Origin: Marisa cornuarietis
Lineage: Eukaryota > Mollusca > Gastropoda > Architaenioglossa > Ampullariidae
Direction of reading: 5' to 3'
Assembly (NCBI GenBank): GCA_004794655.1
Contig: SMMW01000585.1
Coordinates: 12,177,501 to 12,241,500 of the forward strand
Length of the DNA: 64,000 nt
This document shows, in pieces, positions 15,361-25,990 of the stretch. The stretch's first letter is position 1. Each line of letters begins with the position of its first letter. The notes beneath the pieces were generated by a model that saw only the letters and a program-made list of their open reading frames with translations, ran no database searches and was not told where the DNA came from. The position numbers were made by a program, and so were the translations under genes.

Positions 15361-15454
<94 letters not shown>

Positions 15455-16204
15455 CAAGTATTAAGTTAAAATTTTAAAGTAGGGGCAGTTAAGCAGTAAA
15501 AATGTTTCCTTCTGCATTCTTAAGTTTGTTGAATAGTGAATTTCATATCGTAACCAAGTATAAAGAGTGGGTGAACCCCCCTCGCCGATCTTTTATTATT
15601 TCGTAGTCAGTCATTTCCTGACATTAACAAGAAAACTACAAAAAAGCACGCGAAAGGAAACAGTGAACAAGAAAAGAAAGGAGAAGAAAAAGGATGAACA
15701 GAAGAAAGATTATAAAACACCAACGCCACAAAAACTAGAACGTATTACATTTCTTATGGTGCTGTTTGCAACTTTTTTCAAATGCTGAGCGAATACTGCT
15801 GCGTAAGGCATTGTGGGATTGGAGCTGGATCTCGTGAACAAGTCCAACAAATTACAGATGCTTAGGTTAGCGCCCCACACAACTGTTGGACTGAACTGTC
15901 GACAGAATTATCAAAGCTGTTTACCATCCATTCAGGTCCTACACATTTCCGGATAAACTGTTAATTTTTGTGACATATACATAAAATGAATCTGAATCCG
16001 ATACACAGAAAAGTTAATGTTATCGCACGTTTTAAATGATCAGAAAAATTGTGCAGATATCCAATTTAAATTTGTGAACACGTGAAACGATACAATGGTG
16101 CATTCTGTATATGATGTTATACGTCCAGAGATTGATTTTGGTGGCTTTCAAATTATCTTAGATACCTTTTCTAGAAACATACACTGCTAGACAGCAAAAG
16201 AACG

Positions 16205-16271
<67 letters not shown>

Positions 16272-16541
16272 CGCGAAACTCACGTCAGTTCTGTACAGTT
16301 CCTGCACGCCTCTGATGTCAATCAGCACATCGTACATCCACGATCCGAGCTCCTTGTAAATACCTTAGTGCACACTCATCTTCATTATTATATTATATTT
16401 ACTTGTAAAATATAGTATATACTTAGGGAAAGTAGACAACTTTGATGTTACATACTATCATAATTTATAGAATTAAAGAGAACAGAACACAAATTAAAAG
16501 CTTGATCGATAAGTGCATCCTCCTCCTCCTCCTCCTCCTCC

Positions 16542-16573
<32 letters not shown>

Positions 16574-17598
16574 TAAAGTATATATATAGTTACAGTGGAA
16601 ATTTATCTTTCACATCAAAGCAGACAGCAGATGAAAAAGAAAAAAAAGATGGCTATTCATGGGAAAAATAGCTATACATGGGAAATGCACCAAAAAGGTT
16701 CAAAATTCTTACCAAAGCCAGAATTGCCAAATACGAGGGTGTAGTTGGCTGTGCGGTACTGTTGCAGCAGTTGGTGCAAACCCTGCAACGTTGTGGGTTT
16801 GAACCACTGAGCTCTGGCCCCTACGATCCGCAGGTTTTGTGATGTCATCTCTCTGTTGTCCAAAATGTCCTTCTCACCTGCAGAAAAGTCTTGCTCCTTT
16901 CTTTGAGCGCACCTCCCCTCACATTTCATTCCGGTCTTCTTGCACATTTTCGGGTTCAGATCCTAGGAGAAACGACGTCTGAAGAGTCTGACACCTCAAA
17001 CTATTCATGCGATTACAATTCTCTACATTCGAGGTATAGTAGTTTAACATGGAGTTTGTTTAAAAAATATATATAGTTTTCGCTCTTGAGAGAAGAACAC
17101 GAGACTTAATTACAAAAATATATGAAAGTACATTAATAACAAAGGCATAAAATGAAAAAAGAAAGGACTAGTGAAAAGTACAAAGATAACAAAAATAACC
17201 ATTTCCGCAAAGCAACAGAGCTTTATGTAAGCGGAGTCATGAATTGTGTTTTTAGTATTTATTTATTAAGCAAGTTCATGCGGGCCTTCATGCTAGGTTT
17301 GTCAATGGTCAGTAGGAAAGAAGACAGCCTGGCAACGAAAACGATCTATTGCATGGAGTTAGATTCATAATTATGTGTGAATGTCTTGATTTCATCATTA
17401 ATATTCTCACAAGTACATGCGATGAGATAATCAGAGAAATAAAAATTGTCTACAATCTATTAGGCAGCAGTATACCTCGATGTCAATCATCTTCCCTCTA
17501 AGCCTTGGTGGCGCATCAGATGCGAATGACTTCATGGCGTCCATGATGGATCTGTATCCTGCGACGAAAAATCAGCAACAAAAGAAATGATACGGGTA

Positions 17599-17671
<73 letters not shown>

Positions 17672-18571
17672 CGGTCCTAGTACGAAAATTCATCAGCGAC
17701 GACACCAACATCAAAAATATTATCATCGCCATACCTGTACATCGGCAGATAGTGGTGTCATAAACATCTTCCACGGCTTCCATTGTAGGCCGAGGGCTTC
17801 TTTGCAGCAGTCTGAGTCACAGGAAATACAGCATTTGACTTCAGTACCAGCGTCTACAGTAAAATTAGCAGCATCGACTAAAGAATGTTACAGCCACCTT
17901 ACCGTTACTCTTGAACAAAGATTCAGTTCTAATTACATCATCCGATTATTTTGCCTTCACTGTGCTATTCCGGTCTAATTATATTACTTATCAAACTTAT
18001 TGAAGGCTGGGTATACTGTCTCACTTCTTCCACAGAAAGACAACTATGATGCACCATATTTTCCCTATTTACTCTCTCTCTTCATCTCACCCTCTTCCCT
18101 GCATCTTTCCTTGTCACTTCCTCTCAATGATATAACCTCCGTCGCTTGTATGGATTCCCTTAGCGTATGATATATATATATATATAAGTACTGATTTGGA
18201 ATGGTGAGCAATGTCATGCAACTTTGGTTGAAACATCTCGCGGATGCACCCTTACTGCAGCAAGCTAGTCCTACTTGCACTGCAGTCTAGTTCCACTCAC
18301 CCGTACATATTCATGATCTGCCCGGGACTGCAGAAGCCACACTGAGAGCCATTATATTGGGTGAGACGCTGTTGTATCGGGTGGAGTCCTGTGCGTGGGT
18401 TACCCAATCCTTCGATTGTAGTTATTTCCCACCCGTCACACATGTACAGTAGGACCAAGCACTGGTTGCGGGTAGGGAGAAAGAAAGAAAAAGCAGAATA
18501 ATTGAATTTCAAAACTTAATTATCTGTGTGGTCCTCTGTGTGGGTGGGGGTGCTTGCTTGTCAGGTTGTTA

Positions 18572-18610
<39 letters not shown>

Positions 18611-19833
18611 CCTGCGCCCTGTGAGTATATGTCCTCTTCGATAGAAACAGTCTGCGGCATTCACAACTGCACTTTGATCTGGTCCGTGATCATATTGGGC
18701 CTACTGACAGCCTGACAAGCTGAGGGACATCCCCTGGACAACATCGGATACCCTTGCTAGCGATGATAAAAACCACTCACTTGAAACTAGTTTTGCACCT
18801 GGGTTAGCGTTGCTGTAGAAGTAACGTTACTTGGCATAAGTGTGTGTTCGCACGCGTGCTTACTCAATTCAGAGCATCCCAGTGTTCACACACCCTACTC
18901 ACGGCGTTCACGGTGTACAGTTGCTTCATCCTGCTGACTGGCTCGTAGAGTTTGACAACGACTAGACACAGCCCGCATCCTCCTTCATTACAAAGCTGCT
19001 TTGTACCCTTGGAAATGTCTGTAGACCGCAGGTACTCTAACAAAGTCGTGGCTGGGTCGTACTCCTCGCCCACTGTGATAGGATTAAAAATAAACTAGTG
19101 ATGCTTAGTGCTTGAAGATTGCTTCTATCACTAAATTTCCTATTCATTTTCTTTTTACCAACTATCAACAACTGATCTAGATCGTGACATTGTAAATAAA
19201 AGGCGCTATTTACTTTTTTCTTTTTACTTTATTTTGTTTATTAGTTTTTCTATTTTCTTTAACACTCGTTTGTTTGCGGAGGTTTCTTACCCGTGTATGT
19301 AGTTCCATTGACAGAGAACGTAACCCTGGAGCTAGCTGCCTGCTTTAGTTGCAGCTTGAAGTAAAATCCACAGTGGATACAATTCCCAGAGTGCTCTCCA
19401 TTGTGCCTCTCTTCCAGAGGCAACTCATGTCTGAAAACAAGACTTTGAGCAAAAGATCTTCATCGCCCGATATAAAACGTCCATTTCTCTCTGGTCCTCC
19501 AATTTAGCTCCCAGTTCCTGATGCAACTATTGTACCATTAGCATAAAGTGGATGCTTGAGAACTACAATTAAAACGCATTGGCTGACTTTTCAGGTTTAC
19601 TGCATGGTTGAGGTGGGAATGATCGTATGTGTGTGTGTGTGAGCGCTCGCTCGCGAATGGGAGCTGGTACAAGTCACTGCAGTTCTGTTGAACAGAGAAC
19701 ACGTAATTCTGTAGGCAGCAAAAGCGGAAAAAAGCAGGAGTTTCCACGGCAACAGGGCATGCTCTCACCTTTCTGTGCAGGCTGGACATTGTACAAATGA
19801 TGGAGCCAGACACACGACTGCCCCAGACATCAT
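1181..19833 (-). CDS. AOX: Aldehyde oxidase / xanthine dehydrogenase-type molybdo-flavoenzyme, 34 coding exons
   Basis: Oxidises aldehydes or N-heterocycles in the cytosol using Fe-S, FAD and molybdopterin. Coding exons in transcript order: 19769-19833, 19291-19430, 18903-19072, 18301-18461, 17735-17811, 17476-17558, 16713-16962, 16284-16363, 15749-15895, 14632-14734, 14189-14337, 13426-13536, 13175-13241, 12700-12800, 11668-11826, 11322-11444, 10717-10809, 10323-10380, 9335-9484, 8760-8952, 8247-8351, 7838-7916, 7270-7384, 6896-6976, 6395-6504, 5995-6108, 5330-5491, 4784-4912, 4260-4390, 3937-4068, 3124-3247, 2237-2333, 1596-1703, 1181-1254. All junctions are GT/AG with matching phases, and the total is 4041 nt (1346 aa), close to the family length of about 1330. 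Motifs seen: CNEGGCGLC and NACL (first 2Fe-2S), QCGFCSPG and CRCTG (second 2Fe-2S), GNSGFG and WAGNLML (FAD domain), [20 protein letters not shown] and AVGEPP with the catalytic Glu (molybdenum domain). The Glu of xanthine dehydrogenase GGGFGGKE is Ile here, which favours aldehyde oxidase. The N-terminus is about 50 residues longer than usual. Confidence 0.93.
1437..1457. repeat. Short CAA/CAG repeat
   Basis: A run of CAA and CAG triplets in the last oxidase intron. It would read as polyglutamine on the plus strand, but it lies between two well-supported minus-strand exons, so it is non-coding. Confidence 0.7.
2830..3023 (-). repeat. Diverged copy of the tRNA-derived SINE seen at 25.55 kb
   Basis: Shares collinear blocks with the better-preserved copy at 25554-25827: CTCCCTCGCTGCCTT, then GTCAGGTACCCATT, then a GTCAGTTGG / GGAAAGT block and the degraded tRNA-like end. 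Same orientation. It lies in an oxidase intron. No target duplication could be recognised, so it is probably old. Confidence 0.6.
3750..3828 (+). repeat. SINE-like 3' module with ATT tail
   Basis: Ends in GCGCTATATACATTTC followed by about seven ATT units, preceded by AGGCGCATTGAGCC. This tail type is common at the 3' end of invertebrate SINEs. Related tails occur at 7.58 kb and, inverted, at 41.79 kb. Confidence 0.5.
5640..5935. repeat. Pyrimidine-rich minisatellite
   Basis: Irregular units built around TTTACTTCATGTACCCGTAT, repeated about five times at spacings of roughly 37 to 74 bases, with C/T-rich filler. Lies in the oxidase intron between the exons at 5995-6108 and 5330-5491. On the transcribed (minus) strand it is purine-rich. 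Confidence 0.55.
7580..7651 (+). repeat. SINE-like 3' module with ATT tail, second copy
   Basis: AAGCGCTAAAAGC, then ATGCGCTATAAAAATC and a short ATT run. Same architecture as 3750-3828 but more diverged. Lies in an oxidase intron. Confidence 0.45.
12010..12640 (+). mobile_element. Internally deleted non-LTR (RTE-like) retrotransposon
   Basis: Opposite in orientation to the host gene. The first part, about 12150-12310, encodes in shifting frames the start of an AP-endonuclease domain: AVWNVLTMH, then [14 protein letters not shown] and [10 protein letters not shown]. It jumps straight to the C-terminal end of a reverse transcriptase ORF ([16 protein letters not shown] near 12380, [15 protein letters not shown] near 12550). 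The whole polymerase core is missing. It ends at 12629 with a TAACTAACTAA tail typical of this group. Several frameshifts make it inactive. It lies in the intron between oxidase exons 14 and 15. Confidence 0.8.
13792..13856. repeat. (GAAA)n microsatellite
   Basis: About 16 near-perfect GAAA units in the oxidase intron between exons 11 and 12, followed 50 bases later by a C9 run and an AC repeat. Confidence 0.95.
15003..15454. repeat. Purine-rich GA/GAAA block passing into (GATA)n
   Basis: About 240 bases of almost pure A/G (15003-15243), then about 110 bases of irregular GACACTAGAGA units, then about 23 perfect GATA units (15361-15454). Lies in the oxidase intron between exons 9 and 10. The open frames here are repeat artefacts. 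Confidence 0.95.
16206..16269. repeat. (GT)n microsatellite beside a splice donor
   Basis: About 32 GT units. On the transcribed strand this is a CA repeat beginning 14 bases after the 5' splice site of oxidase exon 8 (donor at 16283). Confidence 0.95.
16517..16571. repeat. (TCC)n/(ATC)n trinucleotide repeat
   Basis: About nine TCC units changing to about nine ATC units, in the oxidase intron between exons 7 and 8. Confidence 0.9.
17601..17670. repeat. (GT)n microsatellite in a 176-bp intron
   Basis: About 35 GT units occupying roughly 40 percent of the short intron between oxidase exons 5 and 6. Confidence 0.95.
18572..18609. repeat. (GT)n(GA)n compound microsatellite
   Basis: About eight GT units followed by about eleven GA units, in the intron between oxidase exons 3 and 4. 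Confidence 0.9.
19291..19833 (-). CDS. First two coding exons of the oxidase: zinc-ribbon-like N-terminal extension
   Basis: Exon 1 (19769-19833) starts at a double ATG and ends in phase 2 at a GTGAGA donor. Exon 2 (19291-19430) begins after TTTTCAG. Joined, they place CPAC at residues 16-19 and CIHCG at residues 39-43, then run into RVTFSVNG, the usual start of the Fe-S domain. Exon 2 has no in-frame ATG of its own, so an upstream exon is required. The frame is also open for 72 nt upstream of the ATG pair, back to a TAG at 19906-19908. An AG just upstream (near 19892) could be an acceptor, so exon 1 may be internal. The paired CxxC spacing resembles a zinc ribbon; metal binding is inference. 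Confidence 0.7.
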
Positions 19834-19909
19834 GTTAGCCACTACTGGGACGAAAGACCCAGCCACGTACCGGCCAATATTTTCTTCAATCTGTCCTGTC
19901 AAGCGCTAT

Positions 19910-21589
19910 CTGGAAAAGGGTACCAGGAGATTATATCGACCGTTTCGATTTAATATATTTGTGCTCTCTACGTTTGCTTACCTGAGATTCAAGTTACACT
20001 CTATGATTCTTAAGCCTCAGATTCATGCAAAGGTGAAGATAAGCTTCTTCGTTACTTGAGAGGAGTCAGTCACGCACACGTCTCTCTCTCTCACACACAC
20101 ACACACACATCTGTGCATCTACACTGCTGTCTTGGAAAACAAACCGAGAGCAGTATTGATCCGACACCTAAAACTCGACATCAGCGACTAATATCTTCTT
20201 TCACAATGCACGGTTTTTGTATATAATATCAAGATCATACATACTTCAATAGAACCAGGACTTTACACACTTTGGCCCAGACTGTTACACCCTCTATCTC
20301 TTGTTGGTAGGAGACAGGAGTCTCAAGCATGAACCTTATCTCTATCGGTTAATATTTTTACCGTTACCGTCCTACAGGAAGGAAACAAAAGGAAACAAAA
20401 GAACTACAATTTAAAAGATACTGTGGTCACATTTAAAAAAGGGGTGACTGGTTTTGGGTTCCACTAGGAGTCTAGAGGTTTTGTGTAAAATGCACTGATA
20501 CGTTATGATTGTAAATTATGGCTCTATGTTCTGATAGGTCTATTTCTCCACCATTAGTGGATCAGGAATAAAATTATCTGCAGCTGTCCATAAATTCCAG
20601 CTTAAGGAAGACAGACCTTGAATACACTGACAGTTTTGTAATCATGGCAATACATTGAAACTAGAACAATGCACATGCTAATGCAGTCTTCCTAATTCTA
20701 ATTTTGGTTTACAATCATAGCCTCTTTTAACTTCAGTCTTAATACATGATCCCCAGATTCACCGTACCCATGTAACATGATCAATGTGTAGTGTTTTTGA
20801 CTGGTTCTTTATTATTGCCACTTTGCACCTCCAACTGGTTTGCAAAAGCATCAGCACTTTATTTGGCTCATTTTTCTCAGCCATTTACTTTCAAAATAAT
20901 TTTCTTACAAAACATTTACTTTTCAATTTTTTCTTTATGCTTCCTCTTGGCATTGTTCTACCCTGAAGGAAGAACTTTTAGTGGTTTGTTCTTGACTGTT
21001 ATCCATGATCTTTAATTTTCAAGCTATTTCTTAGGTCAATCTGAAGTATTATCACCTGCCCTTTACAGACTGTTTCTAGATGTAAAAGTGCACACGAGAA
21101 GTCTGCCAGATAAACTATTGCATGTATTTACTTAACTCACAGAGGTCACCTCTCTTCTTATTTATTGTAATGCTGAACAATCTAATATTTTGTTAAAAGT
21201 TTGTACTCGCGAATGTCAAATGTTTCAACAGTAAATTGCTATACCTCTTACTTTAATCCTTAAGAACAACAGAGAATCAACAGAAATTGCAAGAGTCTGC
21301 GGAAAGATCAAAAAGGTTCTTCTGCAGCACCTCAGGACAAAGGACAGGATGATGACAAGTATTAGAGTAATCCATAATGGCACACAGCGCTTTACAAGAA
21401 ACAACAAGCACAAAAACACAACAGAGCAAGCGCCTCTTCACCCGCAGCTTACATGCTGCAGCTGCTGATGATGACGACGATGCATGTTTCAGCTGAAGGG
21501 TATGAAAATTCCAGACAGCTGGGGCAGCAAAGGCAAACATATGCCCCCTACAAAAAACACTTGAAGTTAATCCTAGGGACAGTCAGCAG
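19910..21589. other. Upstream flank of the oxidase gene, no gene seen
   Basis: Contains a CT/CA dinucleotide run at about 20082-20109 and otherwise AT-rich unique-looking DNA. The oxidase promoter should lie here, but I see no convincing core element. Short open frames have no recognisable domains. Confidence 0.4.
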
Positions 21590-22480
21590 CTTTTCTCTAG
21601 AGGAACAAAGCAGTCTAGAAGGAAAATAGGTGTACAGAGTTGCACAAAGATAGGCTAAAGGTGTGCCCAAAAGCTAGAGTTGCAACTTTATACAGTATAC
21701 AAAATGTCACTAGCAACCAGTTAGCTTCCCTGAGCAAATGTGTAATGTGCTCATATTTAGATTTAAGAAAGCATGCAGCATTGTTCTTAACTCTTTGCAG
21801 GCGCATGATAAGGTCAACAGATAAGCCCTGCAGAAGATAGCTGCAGTAGCCGCCAAGTAACCAATGCAGAGAGAAAAGTCTAGCTGTACATTTAGTATTA
21901 ATACTTTCCAACAAATATGTTTTGCAGATGGAACTAACAAAGGGTTGCATGGAAAGAACAGAGAAAATGTGTAGGGTAGGCACTTTTGGCTAATGCAATG
22001 TCATCAACGTACTTATGTGACGAGCAGCCATGCACACTGATAATATCAAACAGGGGTTGAACGTAAAGTGTAAAAAGCACTGGACCAAGTATCAACAAAT
22101 CCCCGGGTCAGTTGGCATGGAGAGGACTGAACACCATCCACAACAACAGACTACACACAACCATGGAAATAAGAGCAAAACCATGCAAGAACTGTTACTG
22201 TACCATCAACACTAAATGCTGCACTGAGTCTCTCAAAGCAAGATATGGTCTATAGCATCCAACGCTGCTCTCAGAACAAGCAACGGCAGCACAGACACCA
22301 GTCGCTTATCAGCCTTCTCAAGCACACCATTGAGAACAGACAGTACAGCAGTCTCTGTACTATGGTTTTGATGGTAGGCAGATTGATAAATCTTAAAGAG
22401 ATTGTTTTGAGATAAAAGATTTTGCAATTGGTCAAGAATGATTTGAAACAGGTGGAAAATTCTTAAAACCATTAGTGTCA
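21590..22480 (-). mobile_element. Decayed non-LTR retrotransposon (CR1/L2-like reverse transcriptase)
   Basis: Minus-strand frames give a broken reverse transcriptase in the correct order. QSAYHQNHSTETAVLSVLNG lies near 22325-22390. GPVLFTLYVQPLFDIISVHG followed by YVDD, the catalytic-box position normally YADD, lies near 22000-22087. The C-terminal LQRVKNNAA...HITHLLREANWL block lies near 21700-21800. Stops and shifts separate the blocks, and part of the palm between the first two is missing. It sits between the oxidase and FNBP4 genes. Confidence 0.8.
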
Positions 22481-22486
22481 AACTCT

Positions 22487-22487
<1 letters not shown>

Positions 22488-22530
<43 letters not shown>
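22488..22530. repeat. (GAT)n microsatellite
   Basis: About 14 GAT/ATG units at the 5' edge of the LINE remnant. They read as polyisoleucine on the minus strand and are not coding. Confidence 0.9.
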
Positions 22531-22699
22531 CAGCTCATTATTCTCAGCTGCAGCACCACGATCACCACCACAAACTTAATGTAGTAACTCTTTTTCCCCC
22601 AAACTAAAGGCAACATGGTTGTGAATAAATACCTTTTAATAAAAATCCAATTTTGATTGTGTTTAATGTAGTTTTGCAATCATCGCCAGTAAGGAAGTG

Positions 22700-25540
22700 C
22701 AGTGTACAATATATACTGTGTATACAATATACACTGATATGAAATATATCTCATTTCATCATAATACACTCCAAACACCATCTAATGCACAAAAGCTAGA
22801 TAACTGTCAAATTCTGTCAACAGAACAATGATCCCGGAGACTGGCTGATCAAGTGATATATAATGTCTTAGTATAGTTCTTTCATATAACATTAGGTCTG
22901 ATGGCCCTTTTCGGATCTTGTTATTAGAGTGGCTGTATAAAGACGCGTAAAGGTTCTGTACAGTCATTAAATTCCACGTCTAATCTCAATCACTTACCAT
23001 AGCAGAAATACCATAATATTTCTGAACAGACTATTTCGTTTCTGTTAAAGCAGGTCACACAAATGAATCATCATTCACCTACCAACCTCAAAGCAGCTAC
23101 AGCGTTTAGAACGCTAGTTTGCAGAGAAAGATGAAATAACATTATTGAGAAGGAATACTTTTTTTTATATCAAAATCCATATTTTGGGGAGAACATGAAG
23201 ACATCTTCCATCCTGTCAGACTAAGCAGGCAGTAATGAGAATATCAGAGAAAAAAAACGATACATAATATTTAAACAAGGAAAAATAGAATTATAATACA
23301 ATGGGAAAGAAACCAGATACAACTGTTTGCAATCATCTGCAAGATAATAAAATCTGTCATAGTTCATGTCAAGAAAACCTTTGGTGCTAAAACTTGGTCT
23401 GAGGTGGATTCTTAAGTCAGTACACATCAAGATCAACAGAATGATAATGTTATAGGTGCATGTCTTGATACAGCTGGTGACCTGTGTTAACCTATTAAAG
23501 AAGTCTGTTACAGAAATAAGTTGTTAAAGTACATTCGTCTTATCTAAATAACTGCCAGATAATACAGTAGCAGACAACTGCAAATGCCCAAGTAATAAAA
23601 AGAAAACAAAAATTATTACAATGCCTTTACATGCATGTTTCCATCCTTGCCTACATGTGGAATTTATAGATTTCCATTCTTCTTAATGAAAAAATAGATT
23701 TAAAATAATGCTCAGAGATATGAATACTATCATAGCTAAAATGCTGCGTTATCAGTTCTGAACTGGGCTGGGGTTTTAGTAAAATCACACACCACATAAC
23801 TGCATTTAACTGTTCTCAAAAAAATAAATAAATAAATAAATGTAAAGCATGTAGCTAGGCTCCTCATACATATTCTTTCTCCCATGCACATAAAAAATAA
23901 TGTCTGTTCATGAAACATTCAACAAAGAATTTAGACCCACGATGAAATGCCTGCAGAAAGTTGCTTCTGCTATAGAAGATGGTACCCATTTCTGAGGGCA
24001 GGTCATCAACAAGGCTTTATACCCATAATAAGCAGTGTATCTAACTGGAATTATTTGCACAAAGGCCAGAAACAAGTGCTTTTTATATCTTTAAATCCTT
24101 CAAAAGCTCCATAAACACTCTTTAACACAAAACATTAAGAAAATAAAACTTAACAGACAAAGTGAAAGCAGAACTTACGAGTAGGATGAGCCATTCACTT
24201 TTAAATAGTCAAAAGACAAAATTGAAGTTAAAACAGGAGTAAAAACTAGCACAAAAGGAATACCATCAGGCAAAATTGTCCTTGACTCCCATGAACCATC
24301 ATCCTACAGGCAAAGTCTCACAGTTCTGTAGTTGAGGAGAGCACTGAGCTATAAATTCCAAAGCACTCCTCTTTTTTTAACTGACTTTTTTTAACTCCCT
24401 GATAAATCACATACCCACTGCTACTGGGGGAGTTTTCTAGCCAGAGGCTCAAGCATTAAACTGACAACTTCATACTCCAAAGCTGAAGGGGTGTATCTGA
24501 GCACTTAACATGCACAATCACATAGAGCTTAACATTTTCCCCTGAGATCAAACGTTAACACTAGTGTTGATTTCCACTATTAATTAGGTTACTACAAGCT
24601 TGACTTCAAGTTAAAGCAATCAAGCTTTTAGAAAGCCATTCCTGGAATCTAGTGATGTGTTACGTAGTTTTCTTCTAAGCTTAAATGACATTTAAAACGT
24701 AACAAAAATATTCTCATACAGTCAAAAGCCCAGAAAGGATGTATGAGTCACGGCTTTAAAATGTTATTATATTTAATTCTGTGCAATCAGTGTAATTCTT
24801 TTTTCCATCAGTTCCACACAAATAACAATTCAATAGATTGCCCTTTATTACAATAATAAATATTTATTTCCATGTCAAAAGGCATTTACAGGCAATGCAC
24901 ATTCAAGTTCAATTTAACTGTATTCTGGACAAAGCAGGGAAACAGGTAACCTTGAAATCTCTGCCTGTTTGACTTGCTGGGCAGATACAGGATCTACTTC
25001 AAAATCTTGAAACAAGTTCTGATGTCCTTTATAACAACGAAATGTACAGGTTTCTGAATCAGTAAAAGTAGAACATTTCTCTGTTCACCTCTCACACTCA
25101 CTCACTTTCTCTCTGACACAGCAGGGCAAACGTCAATGTTTCAACACCCCCTCCCCCCAAAAAATCCTTTCAGCAACACAAATATCAAACTTCTCTGGGC
25201 ACTCCATTTTTAATAGCATCCATAGCACATAATCCTAGCATGCAGTTCTTCAGTAGGTGAGCCATTCGCTCCAAATAATATCTGTTCATCAATGGATGAT
25301 GTCTCTCATGCATGCTCTTTTTCATTTTACCTTTTTTTTCTCTCTTAATCCAAAAGACTTTCCTTTCAAACATGGAGCCCCTCTCTCAACTGAAAGCACA
25401 AAACAACAAAAGCTAAATGCAAATATGAGCATCATTCATAAACTCAAACATTAAGATCCTCTGTTCTTAACACTGAAACCTACATGAATGTGTCTTACAA
25501 CATGGTTTTAACCAGCAGAAAAATAAACAGATCTCAGATC
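22700..25540. other. Gene-free stretch, probably including the FNBP4 3' UTR
   Basis: AT-rich DNA on the 3' side of FNBP4. Minus-strand AATAAA hexamers (TTTATT on plus) occur at about 24844 and 24872 and could end the FNBP4 transcript. A short minus-strand frame at about 24920-25065 ends in a stop but has no family I recognise. An expected last FNBP4 exon was searched for by eye here and not found. Confidence 0.35.
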
Positions 25541-25553
25541 ACGTTAGGAAATA

Positions 25554-25827
25554 AAGGTAAAGGTAAAGGTCATCCCATAACCATTTCTGGTCGTTGGGGA
25601 GTGAGGTGTTAGAGACCCCACTTTTCTCGGGGCCAGCTTTTACATGAGGGTGGTGCCAATCTCCTCTCCCTCGCTGCCTTACCTTCCCCAACCCTCTATG
25701 GAGTCAGGTACCCATTCCCGTCAGCTGGGTCGACTGGGGGAAGTTTGCTGCGCTTATCGGGTATTGAACCAGCGTGCTCTCGGTTCGGAAGCCAGCGCTC
25801 TAACCACTCGGCCATCCGCTTCATATC
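25554..25827 (-). mobile_element. tRNA-derived SINE with 12-bp target duplication
   Basis: Read on the minus strand, the head carries a tRNA-like A box (TGGCCGAGTGG) and B box (GGTTCAATACC), resembling a Leu/Ser-type tRNA. The body ends in a short CTTTAC-repeat tail. It is flanked by CGTTAGGAAATA at 25542-25553 and 25828-25839, a perfect target-site duplication, so the insertion is fairly recent. It lies just downstream of the FNBP4 coding region. Confidence 0.88.
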
Positions 25828-25990
25828 CGTTAGGAAATACCCATCTTAGAGACAGTGGTAACTATAGGTAGTGAGTTAATATTTCTTGGTTAACACACCA
25901 AATTTCTATGAGCATGTTTACAGACTTTCTTACAGCGTTGTGGCCACAGGCGCTGACATGAAGGCAAAAATCAAGCATTATAATTACTCC

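Noticed and set aside
24920..25065. Minus-strand frame of about 48 codons ending in a stop
   Set aside because: Looked orderly, but no family recognised; length is within chance expectation.
25185..25373. Minus-strand 62-aa frame 3' of FNBP4, tested as the missing last exon
   Set aside because: Does not resemble the conserved FNBP4 C-terminus and lacks a phase-2 acceptor giving continuity.
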